Source: Anaerolineaceae bacterium (GTDB lineage: Bacteria; Chloroflexota; Anaerolineae; Anaerolineales; Anaerolineaceae). Taken from it: a stretch of 64,000 bases of DNA. A model generated the notes under the pieces. That model ran no database searches. It had not been told where the DNA came from and saw only the letters and a list, made by a program, of their open reading frames with translations. Where the stretch lies: the NCBI GenBank assembly GCA_016841525.1, contig JAENYZ010000002.1:18068-82067 (forward strand), written 5' to 3'. Shown piece by piece: positions 8,181 to 18,116 of this stretch. Each line of letters begins with the position of its first letter. The stretch's first letter is position 1. Made by a program: the position numbers and the translations under genes.

Positions 8181-11100
8181 ATGGTCGACTTACAAATCCG
8201 CTTGTTAGGTCAATTTCAAGTCAACCTGAAGGGGGAAATTGTTTCCTGCTTTGTATCTGACAAGGTTCGGGCGTTGTTGGCGTATCTTGTTGTCGAGGGG
8301 CATGTTCCCCAGCGGCGTGAAACCTTAGCAACCCTGTTATGGCCTGATAAAACACAGGCGCGAGCGCGTGCTAATTTGAGGGGGGCTTTAACAAATTTGC
8401 GTAAGGTGATTGGTGATCACCAGGCTCACCAACCATACCTGGTGGTTACTCGACAAGATATAAAGGTCAGCCCGATTGCCCGTGCGTGGGTGGATATTGA
8501 TGTCCTGTCCCGGTTTCACGACCTCGGAAAACCAATGTCGGAAAATATCACCCAGTTTGATGAGGTCCTTGAAATTTATGGGGGGGAATTCCTGGCAGGG
8601 TTCAATCTACCCGAAAGTTTGCCATTTGATGAATGGGCATTGCTGAAACGAGAACAATACGCCCGAATGATGGATGATATCCTACAGCGAGTAACGAATT
8701 ATTATGACAGCCAGGGAAAATATAAATCAGCTCTTACATTTGCTTGGCGGCATGTTGAACTGGAACCCTTGCAAGAACCTGCCAGGCGGCAGTTGATGCG
8801 ATTGTTGGTTTTAACAGGGAAACGGGATGAAGCTGTTGAGCAGTACCTTAACCTGGCAGGTGGGCTGCAATCTGCTTTGAGCATCAGCCCCAGTAAGAAA
8901 ACTGAAACCCTGTATCAACGGATATTGGCTGGCGAGAACCTGTTAAGATTTGATACAGCATCGACATCAGAGAAGGAAACCCCTGCTTCGCCTGGTTTTT
9001 TTCTTAAAGGCGAAGTTCGGCGGCTTTACCCGGTAGAAACATTTGTTGGACGCGGGGCAGAACTCCAAAGGCTGCATACCTGGCTGGATGAAATGATGAA
9101 GGGGCGGGGGTCTATTGTTACTGTCTCAGGAGAAGCAGGGAGTGGAAAGACAGCACTGGTGAGGGAGTTCATCCGCCAGGCACAAACTTGTTATTCTGAT
9201 TTGGTATCAGCTGTCGGGTGCAGCAACGCCTTTACAGGGGTGGGGGATCCTTATCTGCCATTCCGTGAAATTCTGAGTCAACTCAGTGGGGACATTGAAG
9301 GCCATTGGAAGGCTGGTTCCTTTAGCCGACAGTATGCTTTAAACCTTTGGAAAACGATCCCGATCACATGCAAATCTTTACTCACTTATGGCCCAGACCT
9401 AATTGATACGATTCTGCCAGGGCAGGCCTTACTAGAATCTGTTAACGTCCATTCTGAAGCGAAACCCAATTGGCTGAGAATTTTGGAAGAGCACCTTCAC
9501 CATAAAGCACAGTATCCTGTTAATTCAGTACAGCAGGGAAGTTTGTTTTCTCAGTTTGTACGGGTACTCCAAAATGTATCTGAAAACGTGCCGCTGCTGA
9601 TCTTTCTTGATGACTTACAGTGGGCAGATATGGGGACAATTGGTTTGTTATTCCATTTTGTAAAACAAATCAAGAGTCGCCGAATCATGCTGGTTGGGGC
9701 TTACCGCTCAGAAGAGGTGGGCTTAATGGGGAGGGATGAGCGGCACCCATTGATTCCAGTCTTATATGAGATTCAACGTGAATTTGGGGAAGTTTGGATC
9801 CACCTGGACGAAAAAAAAGGAAAGAATTTCATCCAAGCCCTGATGTTGAGTGAGCCTAATGATCTGGGTGATACTTTTCGTGAGCAGCTCTATCTGCTGA
9901 CAGGCGGGAATGCGCTTTTTACGATTGAGTTGTTGAGAAGCCTGCGTGAGTCAGGGGTGTTGGCAAGGGATGGACGCGGTTTGTGGGTATTGCATTCGGA
10001 TTTGCATCTGGAATCCCTTCCACCGAAAACTGAAGGGATCATTGCGCAGCGGGTTAGCCGTTTACCTCAAGACCTTCAGCGGCTTCTGACAATTGCCAGT
10101 ATTGAAGGCGAGGTTTTTACCGCCGAGATTGCCGCCAGTGTGGGTGGATGGTCGGTCAATCAAGTTATATCCATGCTCAGTAACAAGCTGGATAAACAGC
10201 ATCGGTTGGTACACCCGCAGCAGATCAGCCAGCTCGGTGATCAATCCTTTTCCACCTACCGCTTTCGACATTATTTATTCCAAAAATATGTTTATAACAG
10301 CTTGGATGATATTCAACGAACCAGCTTTCACGAACAGGTTGGCACTCATATGGAAAGTATGGTTGGTGTGAACAGGACTCGTTTTGCGGTTCAATTGGCC
10401 CGGCACTTCCATTTGGCTAACAGACCTAAGAAAGCGTTAAAATACTATACCCTTGCTGGGGATTTGGCAGTTCGAATGTCCGCTTACACCGAAGCAATTA
10501 ACCATTATGAATCAGCAGTCACCATGCTCAAGTCCCTTCCAGAGGATCCAGCCAAAGATCAGAAAGAACTCGATCTGCAGCTTCAACTTGGGCTTGCATA
10601 TCAGGCAACCATGGGATACGCCAATGAAAATGTTGGTCAGGCTTACCAGCGCGCCTGGGAATTATGCCTGAAAGCAGGAGACACCAATAAGCAGATAAAC
10701 ACCATCCAGCTGCTGTTCAGTTATTATGCCAACAATGCAGATTTTAAAAGAGCAGAAAAACTATTAGGTCTTTTAGAAAAAGACTACACTCAATTGGATA
10801 AAGTCCCTACACAGCTTGCCCTGGAATTGCATTTAGGGCATACCTACCTCGATTCAATCTTTGGCAGGCATCAAGATGTTTCTGATCGATTCGAAGAAGC
10901 AATCAATTATTACGATCAGTTGGTCCAACATACAGCAAGCAGTTTGGTTGGTTTGGAACCGAGGATTTTCTGCCACGGCTGGGCTGGGCTGCATAAGAAT
11001 TGGCTGGGTTACCCTGAAAAGGCACAGGCTCATATTCAATCCATGCTGGAGATTGCCGAGGCTACTCATTCAAATCTCTATACCAAAGATGCCTTATGGT

Positions 11101-11723
11101 TCAGTGCTTGGATCAGCCTGGAATTAGAGGATAAGGACTCTGCCAGGGAATATACCGAAGCAATGTTGGCATTGTGTATTAAAGAGCATTATTTTTTATA
11201 TGAAGCGGTGGCAAGGATTTTTAAAGGCAGACTTGCTTCTTTGGATGGGCATCACCAGGAAGCCCTTGAAAGCATTCACAAGGGGTTGGATATGTATTAC
11301 CAAACAGGGATAAAGACCTTTAAACCCGATTGGTTTTATTTTCTAGCTGAAGCACTTTGTGCGGCCAGTCAGGTCGATGAAGGGTTTAGAGCAATCTCAG
11401 ATGCAGAGAAAATCGAAGGGGAAACCGGTGAAGGTAGGTACAAATCCGCATTGCAGTGCGTCAAGGGGGACCTTTTCTTGCTAAGTGGCAATGAAAGCGC
11501 GGCTGAGAATGCCTATTTGAATGCTATTGAGATAGCAGAAACGGAAAAAACCAAACTTTTTGAGCTTGAAGCTGTGAAACGGTTGACGAAGCTCTGGTGG
11601 AGTCAGAGTAAAACTGATAAAGCGAGACAAAAGCTGCAAGAAATTTATGAATGGTTCACAGAAGGTTTTAATACACCTATAATGATTGAAGCACGGGAAC
11701 TGCTTGAAGCATTTGGTTCCTAG
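8181..11723 (+). CDS. SARP-like transcriptional regulator with BTAD, AAA ATPase and TPR domains
   Basis: 1180 aa. Residues 1-95 form a winged-helix DNA-binding domain of the OmpR/SARP type (LLGQFQVNL, then RRETLATLLWPD). A BTAD helical domain follows to about 245. An AAA_16/STAND-type ATPase starts at VGRGAELQRL (about 290), with Walker A GEAGSGKTA near 316-324 and Walker B LLIFLDDLQWAD near 471-482. The C-terminal 450 residues are TPR-like helices. Such proteins are ATP-dependent transcription activators triggered by a ligand or partner binding the repeats. Its target is unknown; neighbours are secreted proteins. A TATAAT lies at 8144-8149. The SD is weak. Confidence 0.88.
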   Translation: MVDLQIRLLGQFQVNLKGEIVSCFVSDKVRALLAYLVVEGHVPQRRETLATLLWPDKTQARARANLRGALTNLRKVIGDHQAHQPYLVVTRQDIKVSPIARAWVDIDVLSRFHDLGKPMSENITQFDEVLEIYGGEFLAGFNLPESLPFDEWALLKREQYARMMDDILQRVTNYYDSQGKYKSALTFAWRHVELEPLQEPARRQLMRLLVLTGKRDEAVEQYLNLAGGLQSALSISPSKKTETLYQRILAGENLLRFDTASTSEKETPASPGFFLKGEVRRLYPVETFVGRGAELQRLHTWLDEMMKGRGSIVTVSGEAGSGKTALVREFIRQAQTCYSDLVSAVGCSNAFTGVGDPYLPFREILSQLSGDIEGHWKAGSFSRQYALNLWKTIPITCKSLLTYGPDLIDTILPGQALLESVNVHSEAKPNWLRILEEHLHHKAQYPVNSVQQGSLFSQFVRVLQNVSENVPLLIFLDDLQWADMGTIGLLFHFVKQIKSRRIMLVGAYRSEEVGLMGRDERHPLIPVLYEIQREFGEVWIHLDEKKGKNFIQALMLSEPNDLGDTFREQLYLLTGGNALFTIELLRSLRESGVLARDGRGLWVLHSDLHLESLPPKTEGIIAQRVSRLPQDLQRLLTIASIEGEVFTAEIAASVGGWSVNQVISMLSNKLDKQHRLVHPQQISQLGDQSFSTYRFRHYLFQKYVYNSLDDIQRTSFHEQVGTHMESMVGVNRTRFAVQLARHFHLANRPKKALKYYTLAGDLAVRMSAYTEAINHYESAVTMLKSLPEDPAKDQKELDLQLQLGLAYQATMGYANENVGQAYQRAWELCLKAGDTNKQINTIQLLFSYYANNADFKRAEKLLGLLEKDYTQLDKVPTQLALELHLGHTYLDSIFGRHQDVSDRFEEAINYYDQLVQHTASSLVGLEPRIFCHGWAGLHKNWLGYPEKAQAHIQSMLEIAEATHSNLYTKDALWFSAWISLELEDKDSAREYTEAMLALCIKEHYFLYEAVARIFKGRLASLDGHHQEALESIHKGLDMYYQTGIKTFKPDWFYFLAEALCAASQVDEGFRAISDAEKIEGETGEGRYKSALQCVKGDLFLLSGNESAAENAYLNAIEIAETEKTKLFELEAVKRLTKLWWSQSKTDKARQKLQEIYEWFTEGFNTPIMIEARELLEAFGS

Positions 11724-11945
11724 TTCTCAATAATACTCCTATCATTGAAACCATCATTACTTCCGGTATCCAAACTTTTAATTTGATTCTCTTCACGAAC
11801 AAAGATCATTTTAAAATAAGCAATTTAGTTGTGGTGTCATAACATTTGGCTGTGGATTATGGTATTATCAATCCGCCCAGTGATAGATGACCGCTAAAAC
11901 ATAAATTTGTTCCATAATTAATAGATAACTCAACAATCTCAAAGT

Positions 11946-13982
11946 ATGAAAAATAAAATTTTCAATAAGCTGCAAGAGTCAGCTTTCTTTGTACCTTTAA
12001 GTTTATTATTCCTTTGCGTTCTAGCTTACGGCTTGTTAATTCCCTCCCTTGGCTATTATTGGGACGATTTGCCCTATGCCTACATCAACCATATGTTCGG
12101 GCCAGAGGGATATCCAGCCTTTGTGGCTTCAGATCGACCGTATTCTGCCTGGATTTTTATGGGTTTGTCTGCAGCTCTGGGGGAAGAAGCATTGGGCTAT
12201 CACATCACCAGTATTTTATTTTATTGGTTATGTTCTGTCCTATTTTGGATATTCATGCGGACACTTTGGTCTGATCGGGAGAAAGAATCTTTTTGGGCGG
12301 CGATGATCTTTGCTGTTTATCCCGGTTTCCTCGGTCATCCTAATGCGATCATTTACAACCACCATTACATTGTCATGATTTTATATTTAGTCTCGTTAAT
12401 CGGCAGCCTCAAAGCTGTTAAAAGCCAGCATAAAGTATGGTTATGGCATATGCCTGCTGTCCTGGCGATGATTGTGAGCCAATTCTCACTTGAATACTAT
12501 TTAGGATGGGAAGCCGTACGGACGGTTATTTTCTGGCTCGCTGTTGGAAATAAGGCTGAAGATAGTCTCCAGCGGATTCAGCTTGTCGTGAAAAATAATT
12601 TTCCTTATTGGGTGGGAAGTCTTGGCTTCTTGATTTGGCGCTTGCTCGTTTTTGGTTTTCCAACCTATCAGCCATTTGGCGGCGGTGAAGTGGACCCCAT
12701 CTCAAAGCGATTCTTCCTCACAACACTGATGGAAATTCGCGAGGCGGCTATTCTGGTATGGGGACTTGCGCTTCCACGTCTGAGCCCCGTGCCTTTCAGT
12801 CGTGGGTTTTGGGCTATTTACCTTGGTCTGATCTTGTTAACTGCGGGTTTTGTCCTTTTGGTATCTCGTTGGTCAAAAAAGTTACGAAAAGATCCAGGTA
12901 TTAACACTGTGGATAGATTTGGCAGCTCAGCCTTGCTAACAGCTATCGTCGGCATTGTTACGGCCGGACTGCCTTTTTGGCTGACGGGACTCTCTGTGGA
13001 TATCGAGGGTTTCTCAAGCCGTTTCACGCTGCCCTTTATATCCTGGGCAGTTCTGCTTCTGGTTGTCATGCTGCATTTTCTGGAGAAAACCTTTTTCAAA
13101 AAGGTACCATTGGTGGTGACAATCATTGCGGCATTGGTTGTCGGAGGTTCAACAGGGAGTCAATTTTGGAATGCGAATCGCTATCGCAATGATTGGCAGG
13201 AGGTGCAGCGTTACATTATTGAGATGGTTCACCGGATCCCGTCAATGGAACCGGGCACGACTTTGGTCATCAATGATATGCGCTTTCTGGAACTCTACAG
13301 TGATAATTCACTGACAGCCCTTGTCAATTGGACCTATTCACCTGACAGGGTATCAGTTGATATGAACATTATGGTTTATTATCTGAGCGTTCGGCTTGGG
13401 AATGGCTTGCCGTCATTGGAACCCGGTCTGCCTATTACCCAGGATTACCGATCTTTGCATTTTAAAGGGTCAACAGATAAGCTGCTGGTGGTCTATTCTG
13501 ATCTTGAAGGCTGTCTACGTGTCCTTGACGACAGCCATCTCGACTGGCTGCCTGCTGATTTTCCTGAATCGATGATACCTGCCTTAGCGTTGTCCAATCT
13601 TTCCGTGATAGAAACAGATAAGGTCCGAGCTGCCCCACCCGAGAATCTTTTTAATCTTGAGGACCAACCAACCTGGTGTACCTATTTTGAAGAAGCTGAA
13701 TTAGCAGCCCAGGTGGGAGATTGGCAGCGGGTTTTAACGATTGGGGATGAAGCCTATTCATTAGCTGATAATGCAAATGAATTGACTGAACATTTTGTTT
13801 TCATTTCGGCTTACTTGCGCGGTGGACAGTTAGAGGGTGCATGGGAGCTAAGTCAGATGGTCTCAGAACGGTCTGTTGGTGTCCTAGATGATGCCTTATG
13901 TAATCTATGGCGATCGATCGAAATTGAACGCGTTAATAAATTTGATGTGAATTATGATATATTTTGTTCGACGGAAAAATAA
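11946..13982 (+). CDS. Polytopic membrane protein, GT-C-like
   Basis: 678 aa. There are roughly ten transmembrane segments over residues 15-400. A YYWDDLPY segment after the first helix recalls the acidic motif of GT-C glycosyltransferases (GT39/GT83-like). A soluble C-terminal region of about 250 residues follows. GT-C enzymes use polyprenyl-phosphate sugars on the outer membrane face. The assignment here rests on layout and the acidic motif only. The next gene starts two bases after its stop, so they are probably cotranscribed. Confidence 0.55.
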   Translation: MKNKIFNKLQESAFFVPLSLLFLCVLAYGLLIPSLGYYWDDLPYAYINHMFGPEGYPAFVASDRPYSAWIFMGLSAALGEEALGYHITSILFYWLCSVLFWIFMRTLWSDREKESFWAAMIFAVYPGFLGHPNAIIYNHHYIVMILYLVSLIGSLKAVKSQHKVWLWHMPAVLAMIVSQFSLEYYLGWEAVRTVIFWLAVGNKAEDSLQRIQLVVKNNFPYWVGSLGFLIWRLLVFGFPTYQPFGGGEVDPISKRFFLTTLMEIREAAILVWGLALPRLSPVPFSRGFWAIYLGLILLTAGFVLLVSRWSKKLRKDPGINTVDRFGSSALLTAIVGIVTAGLPFWLTGLSVDIEGFSSRFTLPFISWAVLLLVVMLHFLEKTFFKKVPLVVTIIAALVVGGSTGSQFWNANRYRNDWQEVQRYIIEMVHRIPSMEPGTTLVINDMRFLELYSDNSLTALVNWTYSPDRVSVDMNIMVYYLSVRLGNGLPSLEPGLPITQDYRSLHFKGSTDKLLVVYSDLEGCLRVLDDSHLDWLPADFPESMIPALALSNLSVIETDKVRAAPPENLFNLEDQPTWCTYFEEAELAAQVGDWQRVLTIGDEAYSLADNANELTEHFVFISAYLRGGQLEGAWELSQMVSERSVGVLDDALCNLWRSIEIERVNKFDVNYDIFCSTEK

Positions 13983-13984
13983 TT

Positions 13985-15196
13985 ATGAGTAAATACCGGT
14001 TTTTCTTTGGTTTGTTATTACTGTTGCTAGTATCCTGTACAACAATTGGTCCTCAAAGCGTAAATCCCTACAACACGGAATCGAGTACGCCAGGCATTGA
14101 TAGTAATGAGGGGATCGTGATCACGCCCACAGTTTCTTACACACCAACACAAATTCCCACAGCAGTGCCAACAGCGACTGCCACGCCGGGGCCAAGCCCA
14201 ACGCCAGCACCTGCGACATATTTTTATTTTGAGCAGGGTGTGAATCCACTGACAGGGTTGCCTGTCGGTGACCCTGGCATTCTCAACAGGCGCCCGGTGA
14301 TGATCAAGGTGTCCAACTGGCCGCGCGAGGGGCGTCCCCATGCAGGATTGACCAGCGCTGACCTGGTCTTTGAATATTTCATTGGCTACCAGATGAATCG
14401 ATTCCTGGCGGTGTATTACGGCGAGGATGCGGAAATAGTCGGACCCGTGCGCTCAGGACGCCTGGTCGATGCCCAGTTAGCCCAGCTCTACCAGGGACTG
14501 CTGGCATATGGCAATGCAGACCCGCAGGTGGATGAGGTTTTAGTTGAGGTTTTGGGTGAACGATCCCTGACCTTCAATGCTTTGCCCTGCCCGCCAATGT
14601 GCGGGGAGTCAACACATTCTGCAACGGGCGTGTTTGCCGATTCGGGCGCGTTGACGGCATACGCTCGAGAAAATGGCATTGATAATACACCTCCTGATTT
14701 GCGCGGCATGTATTTTCAACCCGAAGCTCCAGAGGGGGATGCCAGCGGCTTGAAGCTGCGTGTGGAATACGCCAATTTCAGCATCATGGAATGGCGCTAT
14801 GATCCCGAAATGGGGAATTACCAATTATGGGAGGAGTTCGATCGGGAAGGTGTGCTGGAAATGGGCTTGATGACCGATCGCAACAACGACAAAGCTGTGG
14901 CATTTGAAAATGTGATCGTGATGTATGCGGAATATTTGGAATACGCGCCAAGCTTGCATGATATTGTCCTTCAAGACGCACAGGGTTATCAACCAGCCTT
15001 ATTATTCAGAGATGGCAGGGTGAATTATGCCACATGGCGTGTTCCGGAGGGTGAGCGACCGATTGTGTTTGAATCCCCGGATGGACAGCCGTTACCCCTA
15101 AAACCAGGCAAAACCTGGGTTGTGATTATGGGGCAGTCCTCGCGAACAACACAACCAGCAGGTGGCGATTGGACGATCTATTTTGATTTACCTTGA
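13985..15196 (+). CDS. DUF3048 domain lipoprotein (YerB-like)
   Basis: 403 aa. The signal peptide ends in a lipobox LVSC with the lipidated Cys at residue 18. A Thr/Pro-rich linker follows. The DUF3048 domain has its usual landmarks: NPLTGLPV, RRPVMIKVSN, ADLVFEYF and GPVRSGR. The function of this family is unknown; its members are membrane-anchored outside the cell. The ATG at 13985 lies three bases after the upstream stop and has no clear SD, which suggests translational coupling. The longer TTG-initiated reading from 13964 is less likely. Confidence 0.9.
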   Translation: MSKYRFFFGLLLLLLVSCTTIGPQSVNPYNTESSTPGIDSNEGIVITPTVSYTPTQIPTAVPTATATPGPSPTPAPATYFYFEQGVNPLTGLPVGDPGILNRRPVMIKVSNWPREGRPHAGLTSADLVFEYFIGYQMNRFLAVYYGEDAEIVGPVRSGRLVDAQLAQLYQGLLAYGNADPQVDEVLVEVLGERSLTFNALPCPPMCGESTHSATGVFADSGALTAYARENGIDNTPPDLRGMYFQPEAPEGDASGLKLRVEYANFSIMEWRYDPEMGNYQLWEEFDREGVLEMGLMTDRNNDKAVAFENVIVMYAEYLEYAPSLHDIVLQDAQGYQPALLFRDGRVNYATWRVPEGERPIVFESPDGQPLPLKPGKTWVVIMGQSSRTTQPAGGDWTIYFDLP

Positions 15197-15284
15197 AAAA
15201 GTGCATTGGATGATTATTAGACTAATAGTCGATTAATTTGGATTATTGACAAAAAGAAAATAATCAAATAAATCTTAATAATCT

Positions 15285-15319
15285 AATGAGGGCATTGTAA
15301 AAATCAATACCCTCATTTC
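15285..15319. terminator. Terminator between convergent genes
   Basis: AATGAGGG (15285-15292) pairs with CCCTCATT (15310-15317). An inner ATTG/CAAT extends the stem around one bulge, and the loop is A-rich. It lies between the convergent DUF3048 gene and the secreted protein on the other strand and could serve both. Confidence 0.6.
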
Positions 15320-15349
15320 CAATCAAAAACTGCTTATTTTAAGATGTTT

Positions 15350-16936
15350 TTATGGCACATAATTGGCAGTCCAGGTTCCGCTACGTGAAGCTGTACATGA
15401 ACCTGTGTCCAGATAAGCAAAGAAATCGCCTGAAGCAGTTGTGGATGAGTTGAAGTCGCCACTTACATTTGTTTCGCCTGCGCCTTGTGATTTATAGAAA
15501 TGACCTCCTGAAATGCTTATATCATAGAAGTAGTATCTTACTCCTGCAACCCCGCATGCGCCACCCCAATTAACATATAGTTCGAGTGTATCAATCTCGG
15601 TCCCATTATTTATTACAAGCATTGTTATGCTGTTCCCACCACTGATTGACCCTGTCCATGTTCCATCAATGGGGGACTCTATTGTTACCACAGCTGAAAC
15701 CACATTGCTCCAACCACTTGTGTATTTCAGGTTAGAGGCCTTTACACGGTAATAATAAGTACCCAGGGTTTTGTTTAATGAGAAAGATGTTTCAGGACCT
15801 GTGTAAATGGTAGTTGGGCTGCTGAAGCTTTGGTTATCATCCTCTTCAAGTAAATAATTTGTTGCCCCATCAGAAGCGCTCCAATTAACCATAAAGCTGC
15901 TGGAACCATTATTGTCAATCGGGTCCAAGATTGGTGGATCCGGCATAATGTATGGTTTACCATGAATAAGGGGCAAATAAATTTTTATGTTTAATGGACC
16001 TGGAGTTTTAATCGCTCCTTCGAATTCACCCTGAGGTGAACTTGTTGCCAAGGCGGTCACAGCACCGGTACTTAAATTCACAGTGCCGTAAACATTAGAA
16101 CCACTCCCTATATACAAAAATATATAAAGCGTACCATCCTCATTGTCAAAATCCATTCCCTGGGCATAATTGGCATCGTAACCAGTTCCGCCAATGAGTG
16201 TTGCTGAACCAGTAGAGATATTGATTGAATAAATTGAATCCGTTGCAATGTCATGTCCATACATTTCATGGTTTGCATTGATCGCAATATCAATCATGAG
16301 GTCGACACCAAAGGCTCCAACTGATGCTGCTATTCCGGTGGCGGGATTTATGGTGTATAAATTTGTTGCCGTAGAAGCGAAAAATGTTCCTGTTATTGGA
16401 TCAATAGTAAGGCCAGTCCAATTATCAGCACCACCACCTGGTGGACATGCTACAACACCTGTGAATGAACCGGTAGATAGATTAATTGTGCCCAATTCAT
16501 CAGTAGTATCATTCAATGCCCATAAAACCTCTGCATTGGGATCAAAGTCCATTCCATAATATGAATAAGTATTTGTGCCTATGACAGTTTGTCCCGAGAA
16601 ATTGTTTAATGTGAAGGAAACAAAGTTATCTGAAATAAAGCCAATGTCTTGAGCATAACCGAGGTCCGTTGAGGATCTGCCGGAAGAATTTTGAATCTTT
16701 GGCACATTAATTTGACAAGCTGCTGCCACTTCTGCTGGTTCAAATCCAAGATAATTCTCGTAAGCTTTGCAATCAACCGACCCATCTGGTAACCGTTCTA
16801 TTTCGGGGGAGTCTGGTCCGGAAAAATTCTCCAGGTCAATTGCCAGGATTTCAATAGGGTCATAAATGACAAAAAGCAGGATCAATAAGATTAATATCAA
16901 TCCTACTTTTTTAATACGCTGAAATATTGTTTTCAT
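15350..16936 (-). CDS. Secreted beta-propeller protein with fibronectin type III-like domain
   Basis: 528 aa. The signal segment covers residues 8-32. Residues of about 100-315 hold repeated units of the form L-x-T-I-N-x-x-T-G (GTINLSTG, YTINPATG, YSINISTG, GTVNLSTG), typical of beta-propeller blades. A KIYLPLIHG linker, a motif I associate with Chloroflexota exported proteins, leads to a fibronectin type III-like domain (about 345-425). A C-terminal Gly/Ser-rich beta domain follows with two cysteine pairs. It is probably exported and bound to the cell surface. AAGGAGAAACT precedes the start. Function unknown. Confidence 0.7.
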   Translation of the reverse strand: MKTIFQRIKKVGLILILLILLFVIYDPIEILAIDLENFSGPDSPEIERLPDGSVDCKAYENYLGFEPAEVAAACQINVPKIQNSSGRSSTDLGYAQDIGFISDNFVSFTLNNFSGQTVIGTNTYSYYGMDFDPNAEVLWALNDTTDELGTINLSTGSFTGVVACPPGGGADNWTGLTIDPITGTFFASTATNLYTINPATGIAASVGAFGVDLMIDIAINANHEMYGHDIATDSIYSINISTGSATLIGGTGYDANYAQGMDFDNEDGTLYIFLYIGSGSNVYGTVNLSTGAVTALATSSPQGEFEGAIKTPGPLNIKIYLPLIHGKPYIMPDPPILDPIDNNGSSSFMVNWSASDGATNYLLEEDDNQSFSSPTTIYTGPETSFSLNKTLGTYYYRVKASNLKYTSGWSNVVSAVVTIESPIDGTWTGSISGGNSITMLVINNGTEIDTLELYVNWGGACGVAGVRYYFYDISISGGHFYKSQGAGETNVSGDFNSSTTASGDFFAYLDTGSCTASRSGTWTANYVP

Positions 16937-17284
16937 AGTTTCTCCTTAATTAGATGTTGATGGAATCAATAAAATATATCTTTCAAATCCCCTCCTTTTC
17001 TGAAAAATTACTAGTAGATTCATTGGTTGCTATTGGTATTTTATTGTTGAGATGGATAAAGACCGTTAGTTAATTTTAAATTAAATATACTCACACATAT
17101 ATATTAGTATGGATTTCTAAATCTGTCAAAAAAGGAAGATCTCCAAATAGAATGATTTTCATTATTAAAAGAATAGCTTCATAATATCTCATAATCCCAT
17201 TTTATGATTTTAACCGCTTACATTTCAACAATAATACGAGGTTATGAACTAAATTTTTTAGTGATCGTTAAATTTATTATTCTA
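16937..17284. other. AT-rich spacer
   Basis: About 350 bp between the start of the secreted propeller gene and the 3' end of cdsA. The half next to the propeller gene presumably holds its promoter, but I find no convincing -35/-10 pair. No ORF, RNA gene or clear terminator is visible. Confidence 0.5.
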
Positions 17285-18097
17285 TTAAAAAATGATTATT
17301 AAGTAATATCCCAGCATGCCTGCCCAGATCCAGGTGTCGATGCGGTCGAGGATGCCACCATGTCCCGGGATGATATTTCCGGTATCTTTGACTCCTGCAG
17401 TTCTTTTGAAAAGGCTGATAAACAAATCGCCTGCAGGCGAAAGGATGGATACAACAAATCCCATCACCAAACCTTGCCAAATTGGGGTATCGGGTGATAG
17501 AAATCCAACTGATCGCCATAATAAGACCAGTAGCAAGCTGCTCAAAGTCCCTGCTAATGTTCCACCACACAGCCCAGCCCAGGTCTTGTTTGGGCTGAGA
17601 CGAGGGGTCATCTTTTTTTCTCCGATTTCTCGGCCGATAAAATATGCCCCAGCATCTGCCAGCCAGGCTGCAGGGAGGGCGGTTAACAGCCACCCCAGCC
17701 CTTCAGGCAAAGCTCTGATAAGGATAAAATGGCTGCCGACCCAACCAAGGTATAAGGAGATCATCAGGTTAATCGCGAGGTTGAAAGCAGCATCCACCTT
17801 TCCGCGTTCATATTCGAACAGGGCTGCAACAATTACAAAGAATAGAAAGAAGCTCAATAACATGCTCAGATGTTGAACTTCAAAAAACCAGCGCTGGATG
17901 ATGATGAGCAGGATCCCAATTGAAGCAACCAAAAATGAGGGGCGATACCCCATTTGATTGAACAGGCGGACAAACTCATAGGCTGCGAGGAGTAAAAGCC
18001 CGGTAATGAACAGGTTAAAGACCCATCCGCCAATATAAATCAGGATTAAGACAAGCGGCACAAAAATCAGTGCCGCTTTTACTCTTTGGGATAACAT
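17285..18097 (-). CDS. cdsA: Phosphatidate cytidylyltransferase
   Basis: Makes CDP-diacylglycerol from phosphatidic acid and CTP in the membrane, the branch point for phospholipid head groups. 270 aa with about seven hydrophobic segments. The C-terminal signature is present: SPNKTWAG near residue 167, and later SPAGDLFISLFKR with KDTGNIIPGHGG-x-LDRID. Those acidic residues bind the metal ions. It lies 19 bp behind uppS in the order frr-uppS-cdsA. The product would serve the CDP-alcohol phosphatidyltransferase at 25787. Confidence 0.95.
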   Translation of the reverse strand: MLSQRVKAALIFVPLVLILIYIGGWVFNLFITGLLLLAAYEFVRLFNQMGYRPSFLVASIGILLIIIQRWFFEVQHLSMLLSFFLFFVIVAALFEYERGKVDAAFNLAINLMISLYLGWVGSHFILIRALPEGLGWLLTALPAAWLADAGAYFIGREIGEKKMTPRLSPNKTWAGLCGGTLAGTLSSLLLVLLWRSVGFLSPDTPIWQGLVMGFVVSILSPAGDLFISLFKRTAGVKDTGNIIPGHGGILDRIDTWIWAGMLGYYLIIIF

Positions 18098-18116
18098 TTG
18101 GTTTCGTCTGGAAGGC

